A DNA stretch of 64,000 bases from Williamsia serinedens (GCF_024171725.1 NZ_JAMTCG010000005.1:372001-436000); one strand, 5' to 3'; positions 16,407 through 24,958 are shown, counted from the stretch's first letter. The notes: generated by a model from the letters alone, not told the origin. Made by a program: numbers and translations.

Positions 16407-17465
16407 TCAGCCCGGCGAAGCAGTTGCACGGCGCATCTGTCGGCCGGAGTCGTCGAGGTCGAGACGCCGGACACCGGACTCGTCGCGGACGATCACAGAT
16501 GCAGCGGCCGCCCGACCCGGAGGCAGAAGCCGGACGCGGACGTCGCCGCTGTGCGTCGACGCCAGAGCCTGGACGACCGCGTCGGTCACACGTGCGCGCG
16601 CACCGACGTCGAGGCCGTCGGGACCGCCGGAGTCGTCGAGGAGGACGACCTCGACACCCCGCGCACGGGCGGATCGCGCCGCGTCGGCGATGGCGGGGTC
16701 GTCCAGTCCGGGCGCGCGGAGCCGATCGCGCAGGTGGGCCTCGAGGAGGCGGCACGCGAGGCGGTCGTCGTCGTCGAGGTGTTCGCCGGCGGCGATGCGA
16801 TCCAGCAGTGGTCGGGCGAGCCGATCGAGTTCGCGCAGCTGTGCGTCGCGCTCGAGGCTCGTCGCCTCGGCTGCGGCCAGTTCGGCGCTGCGGCGCTTCC
16901 CTGCGTCCCGGAGGTCGAACACCAGTTTCGCGCCGGGACGCAGCGTCAGGCTGAAGACGGTGGCCATGACAAGGGGGCCGAGATCGATCAGCACGTTGCC
17001 GATGTTGTCGAGCGGCCCCTCGCCGAGGAGGGAGAACCGTGCCACGTAGACCGCAAGCATCAGTGCCATTCCGCACCAGGCGCTTCCGGTCCGCCCGCGC
17101 ACGCACATGAACGCCAACACCATCGTGCCGATGCCGTGCGACCACCCCGACACCGGTGCCGGCAGGTCCCGTCCGCACCCGGCGAGGATGATCGCACACG
17201 ACACTCCCGGTGCCGACGCCATCGCAGTGGCGGCCATGCGCGGCAACGGATCTCCGCGGACGGCGATCAGGGCGACGGTCGCGCTGCCGGTGATCCCGAG
17301 GCCCACGATCATCGCCGCGATCGCGGTCACCGTGCGCGGCGTCACGGCGAGCAGGGCGAACGCGATGCAGGAAAGGTAGACGCCGACCACCCACCGTGCC
17401 GCGGGGGTGTGCATCCCGATCAGTGCGCGGGCGTCGCGGGGGGTCGCGTCATCGATCAGCAGCAT
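16407..17465 (-). CDS. Membrane protein with degenerate kinase-like C-terminus
   Basis: A 352-residue protein with six to seven N-terminal membrane segments (residues 25-170) and a cytoplasmic C-terminal half containing a helical linker (RRSAELAAAEATSLERDAQL). The C-terminal region is laid out like a histidine kinase (ARVTDAVVQALAS ... VIVRDESGVRRLDLDD), but I see no phospho-acceptor histidine and no intact N, G1 or G2 ATP-binding box. It lies four bases after the histidine kinase stop, in the same operon. It may be a partner or decoy sensor that has lost catalysis; that is inference. Confidence 0.65.
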   Translation of the reverse strand: MLLIDDATPRDARALIGMHTPAARWVVGVYLSCIAFALLAVTPRTVTAIAAMIVGLGITGSATVALIAVRGDPLPRMAATAMASAPGVSCAIILAGCGRDLPAPVSGWSHGIGTMVLAFMCVRGRTGSAWCGMALMLAVYVARFSLLGEGPLDNIGNVLIDLGPLVMATVFSLTLRPGAKLVFDLRDAGKRRSAELAAAEATSLERDAQLRELDRLARPLLDRIAAGEHLDDDDRLACRLLEAHLRDRLRAPGLDDPAIADAARSARARGVEVVLLDDSGGPDGLDVGARARVTDAVVQALASTHSGDVRVRLLPPGRAAAASVIVRDESGVRRLDLDDSGRQMRRATASPG

Positions 17466-17469
17466 CGGG

Positions 17470-18693
17470 TCACCGTCGCCACGTGATCGCGACACGGGTT
17501 CCGCGTCCGGGTGTGGAGCTGACGTCGGCGTCGCCGCCGTCGACCTGCCGCATCCGACCGACGATGCTGACGGCGATGCCCAGTCGGTGGGGCGCGACGT
17601 CATCGGGAGCGAAACCGCGACCGTCGTCGACGACCGAGACCTCGATCGTGTTCTCGCGCAGATCGACCCGCACATCACGTGTCGGCGCGTGCGCGTGGCG
17701 CAGGCTGTTCCGCACGGCCTCGCCGGTCGCCGCGGTGATCGTCTGGACCACTGTGGTCGGGTAATCGACCGTGTCCGGTTCAGCGGGGAGCGAGATGTCC
17801 GGGCGCACGGTGTCGTCGAGATCGGTGACGACCGCGCGGAGTCGACGCGCCGCGGTCGCCGCGGAGACGGTCGCGTCCGGCGTCGACGGCGCGGCGAGGT
17901 CGTCGAGGTCGTCGAGGGTCCGGCCGGCGAGGGCGCGCACGTCGGTGGTGTTCCCCATGCGCGCGGCTCCCAGCAACGTGGCCATCACGCCGTCGTGGGT
18001 GAGCGCGTCGAAGCGGGCTCGTTCGGCTGTGCGCGCCTGTGCCGCGGCGGTCTCGGCCGCCAGTCGATAGGTGGCATCGCGAGTCTGGTCGAGGAGTCGC
18101 GCAGTGCGGACCCCGATCACCGTGGCGCACACATAGGGCATCGAATAGGCGAAGGCGAACGCGAGGTCGGGGAGAGGCGCGACACGTACGCCGGCGTCCT
18201 TCACCGGTGTGTTGCACACGACGACCGCGGTGGACACGACGAGGAGGTAGACCAACGGTCGGATTCCGGGCTGGAGGCCGAGCGCGACCGCGACGAGGCC
18301 CATGAACGTGGCGTACCAGAGCCCCGAGGCGATCGAGGTGTGCACCCCGGTCCAGCCGATGGGGGTGAGCAGCACGGCCACGAGGAACGCGGCGGCCGCG
18401 ATCTGGGTGGTCCACCGGATCCATCGCTGCGATCCCACGATTCCGGCCGCCCCGATCGCCAACCCGCTGCCGAACACCGCGATCGGGGCACCGATGGCCC
18501 ACCACGAGCGCATGAAGTCGAACGACGCACCGATGCTCGGGATGCTGATCAGCAGATAGGCCAGATAGCCGGCGCCGACGAAGATCGCGAACTGACGGGT
18601 GATGCGTCGTTCCGCGTCCCCGGCCGTCTCCGGCGGCCGCGGCTCGGAGACCTGTGCTGCGGCGGTCCGGTCGACGTCGAGTGCGGCGACCAC
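17470..18693 (-). CDS. Sensor histidine kinase, NarL-partner type
   Basis: A 407-residue kinase: six to seven membrane helices (residues 35-200), a helical dimerisation segment with the phospho-acceptor candidate in RFDALTHDGVMATLLGAAR (about residue 250), and a HATPase_c domain with N-box GEAVRNSLRHAHA, G1 box VVDDGRGFAPDD and G2-like GRGTRVAI at the end. This matches HPK7-type kinases that pair with LuxR-type regulators, and its regulator is the adjacent upstream gene (one-base gap). The membrane part has little extracellular sequence, suggesting sensing within the membrane. Start GTG; signal unknown. Confidence 0.85.
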   Translation of the reverse strand: MVAALDVDRTAAAQVSEPRPPETAGDAERRITRQFAIFVGAGYLAYLLISIPSIGASFDFMRSWWAIGAPIAVFGSGLAIGAAGIVGSQRWIRWTTQIAAAAFLVAVLLTPIGWTGVHTSIASGLWYATFMGLVAVALGLQPGIRPLVYLLVVSTAVVVCNTPVKDAGVRVAPLPDLAFAFAYSMPYVCATVIGVRTARLLDQTRDATYRLAAETAAAQARTAERARFDALTHDGVMATLLGAARMGNTTDVRALAGRTLDDLDDLAAPSTPDATVSAATAARRLRAVVTDLDDTVRPDISLPAEPDTVDYPTTVVQTITAATGEAVRNSLRHAHAPTRDVRVDLRENTIEVSVVDDGRGFAPDDVAPHRLGIAVSIVGRMRQVDGGDADVSSTPGRGTRVAITWRR

Positions 18694-18694
18694 G

Positions 18695-19360
18695 TCAGGA
18701 GGCGGGGTCGCGGCGGGGCATCGGAAGGAAGCCGTCCTCCACGGCCCGCTTGTAGAGGTCGGTCTTGGTCTTCGCCGGTCGGCCGGCGTTGGCGTACTTC
18801 ACCCGGATCCGGTCGAGGTACATGTTCACCGTGTCCACGGCGAGGTACGTCAGCTCGGCGACGCGTGCTGCCGACTCGCCGGACGCGTAGAGCTCCAACA
18901 CCTCCCGTTGCCGGGGCGAGAGATCCACGACGAACGACTCGTCGGCGTCGATGGCGGCAGCCCAGTCCATCGTGGGGACGGACTCGCCCCGTGCCGCGGT
19001 GCGGATGGCCTCGAGGACCACCGCGGCCGGGCTCGACTTGCGGACCACACCGAGCACGTCCGCCGACGCCGCCGAGCGCACCAGGAAGGGGTCCTCGGCG
19101 GAGGTGTACACCAGCGTGTCGATGCCGTGCGCGTGCAGTGCCTCGACGTTCGCGCGGGGCGAGCTGCCGTCGGGGAGACGCAGATCGAGCACGGCGAGCG
19201 TGACGCCGTGGGTGGTGGCGAGGAGATCGTCGACGGTGGGTGCGCCGCCCGCGAACTCGAGGTCGTCGGCGGTGCTCAGCATGTGTTCCACGCCGAGGAT
19301 GGAGATCTCGTGGTCATCGATGACTCCGATGCGAGGGTGTCGGTCCGCCGACTCTGCCAC
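18695..19360 (-). CDS. NarL/LuxR-family response regulator
   Basis: A 221-residue regulator. The receiver (residues 1-120) has the acidic pair in IGVIDDHEIS, the phosphorylation aspartate in LAVLDLRLPDG and the conserved lysine in VVRKSSP. The LuxR-type HTH at about 150-210 reads LSPRQREVLELYASGESAAR ... RIRVKYANAGRPAKTKTDL. It is the first gene of the operon with its kinase. I chose GTG 19360 because the receiver fold begins ten residues later. It is divergent from the nitroreductase gene across 166 bp. Confidence 0.85.
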   Translation of the reverse strand: MAESADRHPRIGVIDDHEISILGVEHMLSTADDLEFAGGAPTVDDLLATTHGVTLAVLDLRLPDGSSPRANVEALHAHGIDTLVYTSAEDPFLVRSAASADVLGVVRKSSPAAVVLEAIRTAARGESVPTMDWAAAIDADESFVVDLSPRQREVLELYASGESAARVAELTYLAVDTVNMYLDRIRVKYANAGRPAKTKTDLYKRAVEDGFLPMPRRDPAS

Positions 19361-19526
19361 TGATGGGGGTCCCGTCTCGTCCGCTGTTCTGACGACAGCT
19401 CGACCACATCGTGACCGACGTCGGGGCATGTCGTGGCGCCAAAGTGGCCGACACGTCCAGTTTTGTCGTCCGAACAGGGGAGTTGTCCGCACACACGTCC
19501 GACGACGGGTCGGCCACCATGGACCC

Positions 19527-20177
19527 ATGACGACCCTCGACCTGACACCCGACGACCTGCTGACGACGACGCGCACCGTGCGCAAGCGCCTGGACCTCGA
19601 CCGGCCGGTCGGGATCGAGATCATCCGCGAGTGCCTCGAGGTCGCGCTGCAGGCCCCGTCGGGGTCGAACCGGCAGGGGTGGCAGTGGGTGGTCGTCACC
19701 GACGCCGAGCAGCGCCGGCGGGTCGGCGACATCTACCGCGAGGAGACGCGGCGTTACCTCGAGTCGAAGTACGCCGCGGACAAGCTGTTCGCCGACGACG
19801 CCGAGCGCTCACAGGTGCAGCAGCGCGTCGGGTCCAGCGTGCGGCACCTCGGCGAGACGATGGGACAGGTGCCGGTGCTGCTGGTGCCGTGCATCAAGGC
19901 GGGCACGGAGCTGCCGGCGGGCAATCAGGCCGGGCTGTGGGGCTCGCTTCTGCCGGCGGTGTGGAGCTACGCCCTCGCCGCCCGTGCCCGTGGGCTCGGG
20001 ACGGCCTGGACAACGCTGCACCTCGACCGCCGCGAGCGCGACGTCGCCGACATCCTCGGCATCCCCGAGGGCTATCACCAGGGCGCGCTGATCCCGACGG
20101 CGTACTACACCGGCGAGACCTTCAAGCCCGCGCCCCGTGCACCCCTCGACGAGGTTCTCCACGTCGATCGGTGGTGA
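19527..20177 (+). CDS. Nitroreductase family flavoprotein (Rv3368c-like)
   Basis: A 216-residue FMN-dependent nitroreductase. It has the N-terminal RTVRKRLDLDRPV and the FMN-contact segment ALQAPSGSNRQGWQWVVV, with a central AVWSYALAARARGLGTAWTT and a C-terminal LGIPEGYHQGALIPTAY. Motifs and length agree closely with M. tuberculosis Rv3368c. The family reduces nitro groups or quinones with NAD(P)H. ATG at 19527. It stands alone and intact, in contrast to the broken nitroreductase at 37285-37980. Confidence 0.88.
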   Translation: MTTLDLTPDDLLTTTRTVRKRLDLDRPVGIEIIRECLEVALQAPSGSNRQGWQWVVVTDAEQRRRVGDIYREETRRYLESKYAADKLFADDAERSQVQQRVGSSVRHLGETMGQVPVLLVPCIKAGTELPAGNQAGLWGSLLPAVWSYALAARARGLGTAWTTLHLDRRERDVADILGIPEGYHQGALIPTAYYTGETFKPAPRAPLDEVLHVDRW

Positions 20178-20207
20178 CGACACCCCACCGCCCGGCCTGA
20201 CGCGTGA

Positions 20208-20402
20208 TCAGTCCTCGGCGTCGGGCACGTCGAGTTCGTCGGGGTCGGCGCCGTGGACGATCTGTTCCTCGTGTCGGGCGCGCTCGTCGAGCTCGTCGGT
20301 GTCGGGACGCGCACTCTCCTTCGCGTGTTCGCGGTGGTCGGGGTGCACCTCCTCGCTGGGCACCATGACCTCGTCCAGGGTCGGCTCGTCGGGTGCGCTC
20401 AC
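20208..20402 (-). CDS. Small acidic protein, second gene of a stress-type pair
   Basis: A 64-residue, highly acidic, probably disordered protein (many Asp, Glu and His; EEVHPDHREHAKES). It has no hydrophobic segment or known motif. GTG start at 20402 overlaps the stop of the 53-residue gene in a GTGA junction, which supports both being translated. The pair lies downstream of a sigma-F-like promoter at 20594-20618. Function unknown. Confidence 0.6.
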   Translation of the reverse strand: MSAPDEPTLDEVMVPSEEVHPDHREHAKESARPDTDELDERARHEEQIVHGADPDELDVPDAED

Positions 20403-20560
20403 GGGTGCCCTCCCGGGTCGGTGGCGTGCTGCGGGGGAGCGGTGTAGCCCTGGGCGTTCTCGTCGGGCGTGGCCGGTGCGGCGTCCTCGTCCACTCCCTC
20501 GGGCGGCGCGGTGTAGCCGGTGGCGTTCTCGTCGGATGTGGCCGGATCGGTGTCGGGCAC
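20399..20560 (-). CDS. 53-residue protein with an internal repeat
   Basis: A short protein built on two near-identical blocks, ATSDENATGYTAPP and ATPDENAQGYTAPP, with acidic linkers. The GTG start at 20560 has an AGGAGG ribosome site four to five bases upstream, and the stop overlaps the next gene (GTGA). It is soluble, probably disordered, and has no family I recognise. The promoter about 35 bp upstream has the GTTT-N15-GGGTAC form of sigma-F/B-type stress promoters, suggesting general-stress or stationary-phase expression. Confidence 0.65.
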   Translation of the reverse strand: MPDTDPATSDENATGYTAPPEGVDEDAAPATPDENAQGYTAPPQHATDPGGHP

Positions 20561-20593
20561 GGTTCCTCCTCGCGTCGGTGGGTCCGACGAGGA

Positions 20594-20618
20594 GTACCCC
20601 GCCGCCGAGGCCCGAAAC
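20594..20618 (-). promoter_or_regulatory. Sigma-F-like promoter
   Basis: On the minus strand GTTT (20618-20615) is followed after 15 bp by GGGTAC (20599-20594), matching the actinobacterial sigma-F/B consensus GTTT-N15-GGGTAT. It stands 34 bp before the GTG at 20560. The same flanking sequence, GACGTTTCGGGCC, recurs in the second promoter at 20923-20948. Confidence 0.6.
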
Positions 20619-20628
20619 GTCCGGCGGG

Positions 20629-20886
20629 TCAGGTCTCGTCGGCCGTCGACGACGGATGCGGTGTGACCGACACCCCGCCGGCGTTCGGTTGCATGGTCAC
20701 GGTGGATCCGTCGGCGGCGATGTGTCCGGCGGGTGAGGTCGTGTGCGGCGCGGGCGCAGGAGCGCCTGCGGCGCCGCGACGGCGCACGACGGCGACCACG
20801 CCTGCGACAGCCGCGGCGACGACCGCGACCAGCCCTCCGAGGTGTCGACGTGATGTCGGTGGGGAAGAGACGACGGAACGGGACAC
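20629..20886 (-). CDS. Small membrane-anchored protein
   Basis: An 85-residue protein with a short basic N-terminus, one hydrophobic helix (GGLVAVVAAAVAGVVAVV, residues 17-34) and an extended tail rich in Thr, Pro, Ala and Ser. GTG at 20886 follows an AGGAGG ribosome site. A sigma-F-like promoter lies 37-62 bp upstream, overlapping the end of menE. No family recognised; promoter sharing suggests joint regulation with the two small genes downstream. Confidence 0.65.
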   Translation of the reverse strand: MSRSVVSSPPTSRRHLGGLVAVVAAAVAGVVAVVRRRGAAGAPAPAPHTTSPAGHIAADGSTVTMQPNAGGVSVTPHPSSTADET

Positions 20887-20922
20887 TGTTCCTCCTCGTG
20901 GTGTGGCTGCGACCGTCGGCGA

Positions 20923-20948
20923 GTGCCCTCGGGACGCGGGCCCGAAAC
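20923..20948 (-). promoter_or_regulatory. Second sigma-F-like promoter
   Basis: On the minus strand GTTT (20948-20945) is followed after 16 bp by GGGCAC (20928-20923). The context GACGTTTCGGGCC matches the promoter at 20594-20618 almost exactly. It precedes the gene starting at 20886 and lies at the 3' end of menE. Confidence 0.5.
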
Positions 20949-20949
20949 G

Positions 20950-22062
20950 TCAGGCGAACCGCGCCCGCAACGCCGCGCGGTCGACCTTGCCCGGCCCGCG
21001 CAGGGGCAGGGCGTCGACGACGACCACCTCGCGCGGCACCGCGATGCGGTCGAGGCGCTCCCGCACGGCCGACTGCACCGAATCGGCCCGCACCTCAGCC
21101 CCTTTCGCGGCGACCACCACGGCCACGACCTTCTCGCCGAGGCGCTCGTCGGGCAATCCGACGACCGCACACTCGGCGACGGTGGGGTCGGCGAGGACGG
21201 CCGCCTCCACCACCTGGGGGACGACGGTCAGACCGCCGCTGGTGATGGCCTCGTCGGCGCGTCCGACGATCGACAGCACACCGTCGTCGACGCGGCCGAG
21301 GTCGTCGGTGAGGAACTCGCCCGGCTGGGCGAAGGCCGGATGGTCGGGTCGGTTGCGGTAGCCCAGCGCCACCATCGGCCCCGACAGCGCGACACGTCCG
21401 ACGCCGTCGACCGGCGCATCGAGCCGGATCCGCACCCCCGGCAACGGGATACCGTCGTACACGCAGCCGCCGCCGGTCTCGCTCATGCCGTAGGTCCGCA
21501 CGATCGGCAGACCCGCGTCGACCGCCCGCGCCTGCAGCGGGGCCGGGGTCGCGGCGCCGCCGACGAGGATCGCGTCGACCTCGCGCAGGGCTGCGACGGC
21601 GCTCGGGTCGTCGAGGACCTTCACCAGCTGCGTCGGCACCAACGAGGTGTACCGCCGCGGACCGTCCACGCGATCCAGGGCCGCGACGAGTGCAGCGGGG
21701 TCGAAGCCGCCGCCGACGTCGATCACCGTCGGCGTGAAACCCGCACGCAGGCAGCGCAACAGCACCTGCAACCCGGCGATGTGATGGGCGGGCAGCGCGA
21801 GCAGCCACCCGCCCGGCCCGCCGAGACGCTCCTGTGTGGCCGCAGCCGACGCGGCGAGGGTCGCCGCGGTGTGCATGGCGCCCTTCGGCACGCCGGTGCT
21901 CCCCGACGTCGCGACGACCAGTGCGACCTCGTCGTCGACGGGCTCACCCGCGGCCAGGGCCGTCGTCAAGCGCTCCGTCTCCCGGGAGTCGCCGGCGGGC
22001 ACCGGCAGCGCGGCGATCGAGCCGTCGACGACTGCGCGCAGACGGTCGGTCGCGCGCAGCAC
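20950..22062 (-). CDS. menE: o-Succinylbenzoate-CoA ligase
   Basis: An acyl-CoA synthetase of about 370 residues that activates o-succinylbenzoate with CoA and ATP in menaquinone synthesis. The P-loop is VVATSGSTGVPKGAMHTA (about residues 49-66); later motifs are RTYGMSETGGGCVYDG, FLTDDLGRVDDGVLSIVGRAD and the C-terminal lysine in LRGPGKVDRAALRARF. It is shorter than proteobacterial MenE but normal for mycolata. The GTG at 22062 is my choice by homology; an earlier non-ATG start cannot be excluded, as about 45 bases upstream remain open. It is part of the conserved menE-DUF3349-pitA block. Confidence 0.9.
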   Translation of the reverse strand: MLRATDRLRAVVDGSIAALPVPAGDSRETERLTTALAAGEPVDDEVALVVATSGSTGVPKGAMHTAATLAASAAATQERLGGPGGWLLALPAHHIAGLQVLLRCLRAGFTPTVIDVGGGFDPAALVAALDRVDGPRRYTSLVPTQLVKVLDDPSAVAALREVDAILVGGAATPAPLQARAVDAGLPIVRTYGMSETGGGCVYDGIPLPGVRIRLDAPVDGVGRVALSGPMVALGYRNRPDHPAFAQPGEFLTDDLGRVDDGVLSIVGRADEAITSGGLTVVPQVVEAAVLADPTVAECAVVGLPDERLGEKVVAVVVAAKGAEVRADSVQSAVRERLDRIAVPREVVVVDALPLRGPGKVDRAALRARFA

Positions 22063-22109
22063 ATCCGGCCCCGACGGCAGCGGGAGGAGCTCGAGCAGGC
22101 GGACAGCGC

Positions 22110-22439
22110 TCAGCTCGGGTCCGCCTTCGGCGTCTCGGTGTCGCAGGTCCAGCCCGCGCCCTCCAGCACCGACCGCACACGCTCGATGTCGGCGTCGGCG
22201 GGCATCTCGTCGGTCATCTTGGTGATGAGCACGGCGACGTCGACGCGCGTGATCGGTTCGAAGTCCGGGTTCGACGCCGCCTCGGTGGCGAGGTGGTCGG
22301 CGATCTGGCGGACCTCGTCGTCGGTGAGCTGGCGACGCAGCAGCGCGACCAGCGGGATGTAGTCACCGGCCGGCACACCGTGGGGGTACCCCGCGCGCAG
22401 CCAACCGATGATCGAGCGCATCAGGTGGGAACGGTCCAC
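22110..22439 (-). CDS. DUF3349 family protein (Rv0543c-like)
   Basis: A 109-residue all-helical protein with the family hallmarks IIGWLRAGYPHGVPAGDYIP (near residues 9-28) and LVALLRRQLTDDEV. DUF3349 proteins are small, cytosolic and of unknown function; Rv0543c is the mycobacterial member at this position beside menE. The GTG at 22439 follows a GAGGAGG site five bases upstream, so the longer frame to 22526 is not needed. A second member follows at 22567-22872. Confidence 0.85.
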   Translation of the reverse strand: MDRSHLMRSIIGWLRAGYPHGVPAGDYIPLVALLRRQLTDDEVRQIADHLATEAASNPDFEPITRVDVAVLITKMTDEMPADADIERVRSVLEGAGWTCDTETPKADPS

Positions 22440-22566
22440 GACGCCCTCCTCGGTCTCGTCGCCTCCTCGGCGATGGGGGACAGCGCGCGCTGTCTTCTCA
22501 GCGCGAGAGTGTGTCCATGGTCCCACAGTCGACGCTGTCGTCGCAGGTCGCGACGGCCGTCGGGTG

Positions 22567-22872
22567 TCAGTCGGCGGGCTGCGCCAGCGGCCAACCGACC
22601 GACGCCAACCGCGAGGCGACCTGGTTGATCTCCTCCGGGTTCGGCTCGGTCTCGATGACCCGGTGGATCGCGCCGCGGATCTGCTCCTCGGTGACCGGCT
22701 CGTCGGTGCCGTGCTCCTTGAACACGGTGAGGATCGCGCGGGTCACCTGCTCCTCGTCGAGCGAGCGCTTCAGCAGTGCGAGCAGAGGGAAGTAGTCCTT
22801 GGGCGGCACACCCTCGGGGTACCCCTGACGGAGCCACCCGAGGACGGCGTCGAACGTCTTCGCGTCCGCCAT
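22567..22872 (-). CDS. DUF3349 family protein, second copy
   Basis: A 101-residue paralog of the neighbouring protein: VLGWLRQGYPEGVPPKDYFP and LLALLKRSLDEEQV align directly with it. Its ATG overlaps the stop of the upstream membrane gene by one base (TGATG), so those two are coupled. The pair suggests a heteromer or divergent tandem duplicates. Function unknown. Confidence 0.85.
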   Translation of the reverse strand: MADAKTFDAVLGWLRQGYPEGVPPKDYFPLLALLKRSLDEEQVTRAILTVFKEHGTDEPVTEEQIRGAIHRVIETEPNPEEINQVASRLASVGWPLAQPAD

Positions 22873-23156
22873 CACTTCACCGGTGCGAAGGGGAAGAGGT
22901 TCACGCCGAAGTGGTAGTTGATCGTCGTGCGGGTGATCCACAGGATGCCCAGGACGATCACGGCGCCGACCAGCACGAACAGGGCGATGCCGGCGTAGCG
23001 GAGCGCGGCGTTCGGGGCGGTGGTGGTGCCGTCGGCGGCGTTGTCCCCGGAGCCGGCCGCGACGAGCCGCAGGCCGACAGCGAACAACGCCGGCAGGCCC
23101 GCGCCCAGCACCAGGCCCACAGCCAGCACCTTCAGGATGGCCTCGAATTCGTGCAT
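22872..23156 (-). CDS. Small two-helix membrane protein (Rv0544c-like)
   Basis: A 94-residue protein with two hydrophobic segments (about residues 8-32 and 53-74) separated by a polar loop, ending NYHFGVNLFPFAPVK. It sits between pitA and DUF3349, the position of Rv0544c in M. tuberculosis. A GAGGAG site precedes the ATG. It could assist the PitA transporter, but nothing in the sequence proves this. Confidence 0.75.
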   Translation of the reverse strand: MHEFEAILKVLAVGLVLGAGLPALFAVGLRLVAAGSGDNAADGTTTAPNAALRYAGIALFVLVGAVIVLGILWITRTTINYHFGVNLFPFAPVK

Positions 23157-23193
23157 GTCTCCTCGATCGTGTCGGGGTCGTTGCGGTGGACGG

Positions 23194-24432
23194 TCAGCGA
23201 GACCCGGCGCCGGCCGGGATCTTGTCGTCGGCGACCTCGGCGGGGATGACGCTGTTCGACGTCTCGTCCCACTCGGCGTTGACGTTCGAGCTGTCGACCT
23301 TCTGCTGCTGCGCACGCCAGTACATGAACCCGCTGAGCACGGCGAGGATCACGAAGATGACGATCGCGCCGGCCGCCCCGCCGATGACGTTGGCGATGCC
23401 GTAGGTGGCGGCGCCGACCAGGCCCGCGAGCGGCAGCGTGGTGACCCAGGCGACGACCATGCGTCCGGCGACACCCCAGCGGACCGACGCGCCCGGCTTG
23501 CCGACACCCGAGCCGAGGATGGACCCGGTCGCGACGTGCGTGGTCGACAGGGCCATCCCGGCGGCGCTCGAGGTGAGGATGATCGCGGCCGACGACGCCT
23601 CGGCGGCCATGCCCTGCGGGGCCTTGATCTCGACGAGGCCCTTGCCCAGCGTGCGGATGACGCGCCAGCCACCGATGTAGGTGCCGAGCGCGATCGCCAG
23701 GGCGCAGGAGAACACGATCCAGATCGGGAGTCCCTCGCTGACCGACCCCGCGGAGAGGTGGCCGGTGGCGATGAGGGCCAGGGCGATGACACCCATCGTC
23801 TTCTGCGCGTCACCGGTGCCGTGGGCGAGCGAGACCAGCGAGGCGGTCGCGATCTGACCGGCCCGGAAGCCGCTCTCCTTCTTCGACTCGGCGATCGCCG
23901 AGGTGATGCGATAGACGAGCCAGGTGCCGAGCGCGGCGACCGCGATCGCGATGACCGGGGCGAGCAGTGCCGGCAGCACGACCTTGTTGACGATGCCGTC
24001 CCAGTTGACCCCCGAGGTCCCGATGGCGGCGATGCCCGACCCGATCAGTCCGCCGAACAGCGCATGCGACGAGCTCGACGGCAGACCGAACAGCCAGGTG
24101 AAGAGGTTCCAGAGGATGCCGCCGATGAGGCCGGCAAAGATGATGACCAGTGCCTTCTGGCCGTCCAGCCCGCTGATCAGGTCGCCGGCGTTCGGGCCCT
24201 TGGTCTGCTGGATCTTCAGCACGTCCTTGGTGATGGTCGCGGCGACCTGGACCGAGAGGAACGCTCCGACGAGGTTGAGGATCGCCGACAGTCCGACGGC
24301 GACCTTCGGCTTGAGAGCGCCGGTGGCGATGGACGTGGCCATCGCGTTGCCGGTGTCGTGGAAGCCGTTGGTGAAGTCGAATCCGAGGGCGGTGATCACC
24401 AGCAGCACCAGGATCAGCATCTCTGCGCTCAT
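23194..24432 (-). CDS. pitA: Low-affinity inorganic phosphate transporter
   Basis: A 412-residue PiT-family transporter taking up metal-phosphate with protons. Both family signature repeats are visible: GFDFTNGFHDTGNAMATSIA near residue 17 and HVATGSILGSGVGKPGASVR near 300, each within hydrophobic helices (about ten in total). GLPSSSSHALFGGLIGSG and SLAHGTGDAQKTMGVI are also typical. The last 45 residues are a polar cytoplasmic tail. It is syntenic with Rv0545c. Confidence 0.95.
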   Translation of the reverse strand: MSAEMLILVLLVITALGFDFTNGFHDTGNAMATSIATGALKPKVAVGLSAILNLVGAFLSVQVAATITKDVLKIQQTKGPNAGDLISGLDGQKALVIIFAGLIGGILWNLFTWLFGLPSSSSHALFGGLIGSGIAAIGTSGVNWDGIVNKVVLPALLAPVIAIAVAALGTWLVYRITSAIAESKKESGFRAGQIATASLVSLAHGTGDAQKTMGVIALALIATGHLSAGSVSEGLPIWIVFSCALAIALGTYIGGWRVIRTLGKGLVEIKAPQGMAAEASSAAIILTSSAAGMALSTTHVATGSILGSGVGKPGASVRWGVAGRMVVAWVTTLPLAGLVGAATYGIANVIGGAAGAIVIFVILAVLSGFMYWRAQQQKVDSSNVNAEWDETSNSVIPAEVADDKIPAGAGSR

Positions 24433-24568
24433 GCCCGAAATCTTCCGCCCGCACCGTGTGGATGTCCAAACCGGACAGGACGAATACCCGACGCTGACCT
24501 GCGGGTTTGGAGTTCTTACAGCGCCAGTTTGCCAACTGTTCATCTTCACAGGGCAGGCGTGCCCGGTA

Positions 24569-24958
24569 CTACCGATCGTCGTTTCGTGTATCGCGTCGCA
24601 GCGGGTGGTCACCGGGGACCTCGACGACGACGAGAGTGCGCCCGTCGGGGTCGTGGACGTGCATCTCGCGGAGCCCCCACGGCTCGGTCCGTGCCTCCCG
24701 GTCGATCGGGACACCGGCGTCGAGCAACGACCGCTGCGCGTCCTCGATGTCACGCACCTGGAGCCACAGCGAGGTCGACGCCGCGTCGGTGTCCGACTGC
24801 AGGTGTGCCGCGACCTCGATCAGCGTCGAGCCGGCGAAGAAGACCGTCCCGCCGGGGTACTCCCGCGCGATCGCCAGTCCGAGGGCGTCGCGGTAGAAGG
24901 CCGTCGTCGCCGCGGCGTCCCGCGGTCGTAGGAGGACACGCGCGCTGAGGATCTCCAT
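24569..24958 (-). CDS. Glyoxalase/VOC superfamily protein (Rv0546c-like)
   Basis: A 129-residue VOC-fold protein with two beta-alpha-beta-beta-beta modules (VLLRPRDAAATTAFYRDALG at the start; LREMHVHDPDGRTLVVVEVP at the end). Metal ligands could be Glu and His of the second module, but the full glyoxalase I set is not evident, so the substrate is open. It sits next to pitA, as Rv0546c does. ATG at 24958. Confidence 0.8.
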   Translation of the reverse strand: MEILSARVLLRPRDAAATTAFYRDALGLAIAREYPGGTVFFAGSTLIEVAAHLQSDTDAASTSLWLQVRDIEDAQRSLLDAGVPIDREARTEPWGLREMHVHDPDGRTLVVVEVPGDHPLRRDTRNDDR

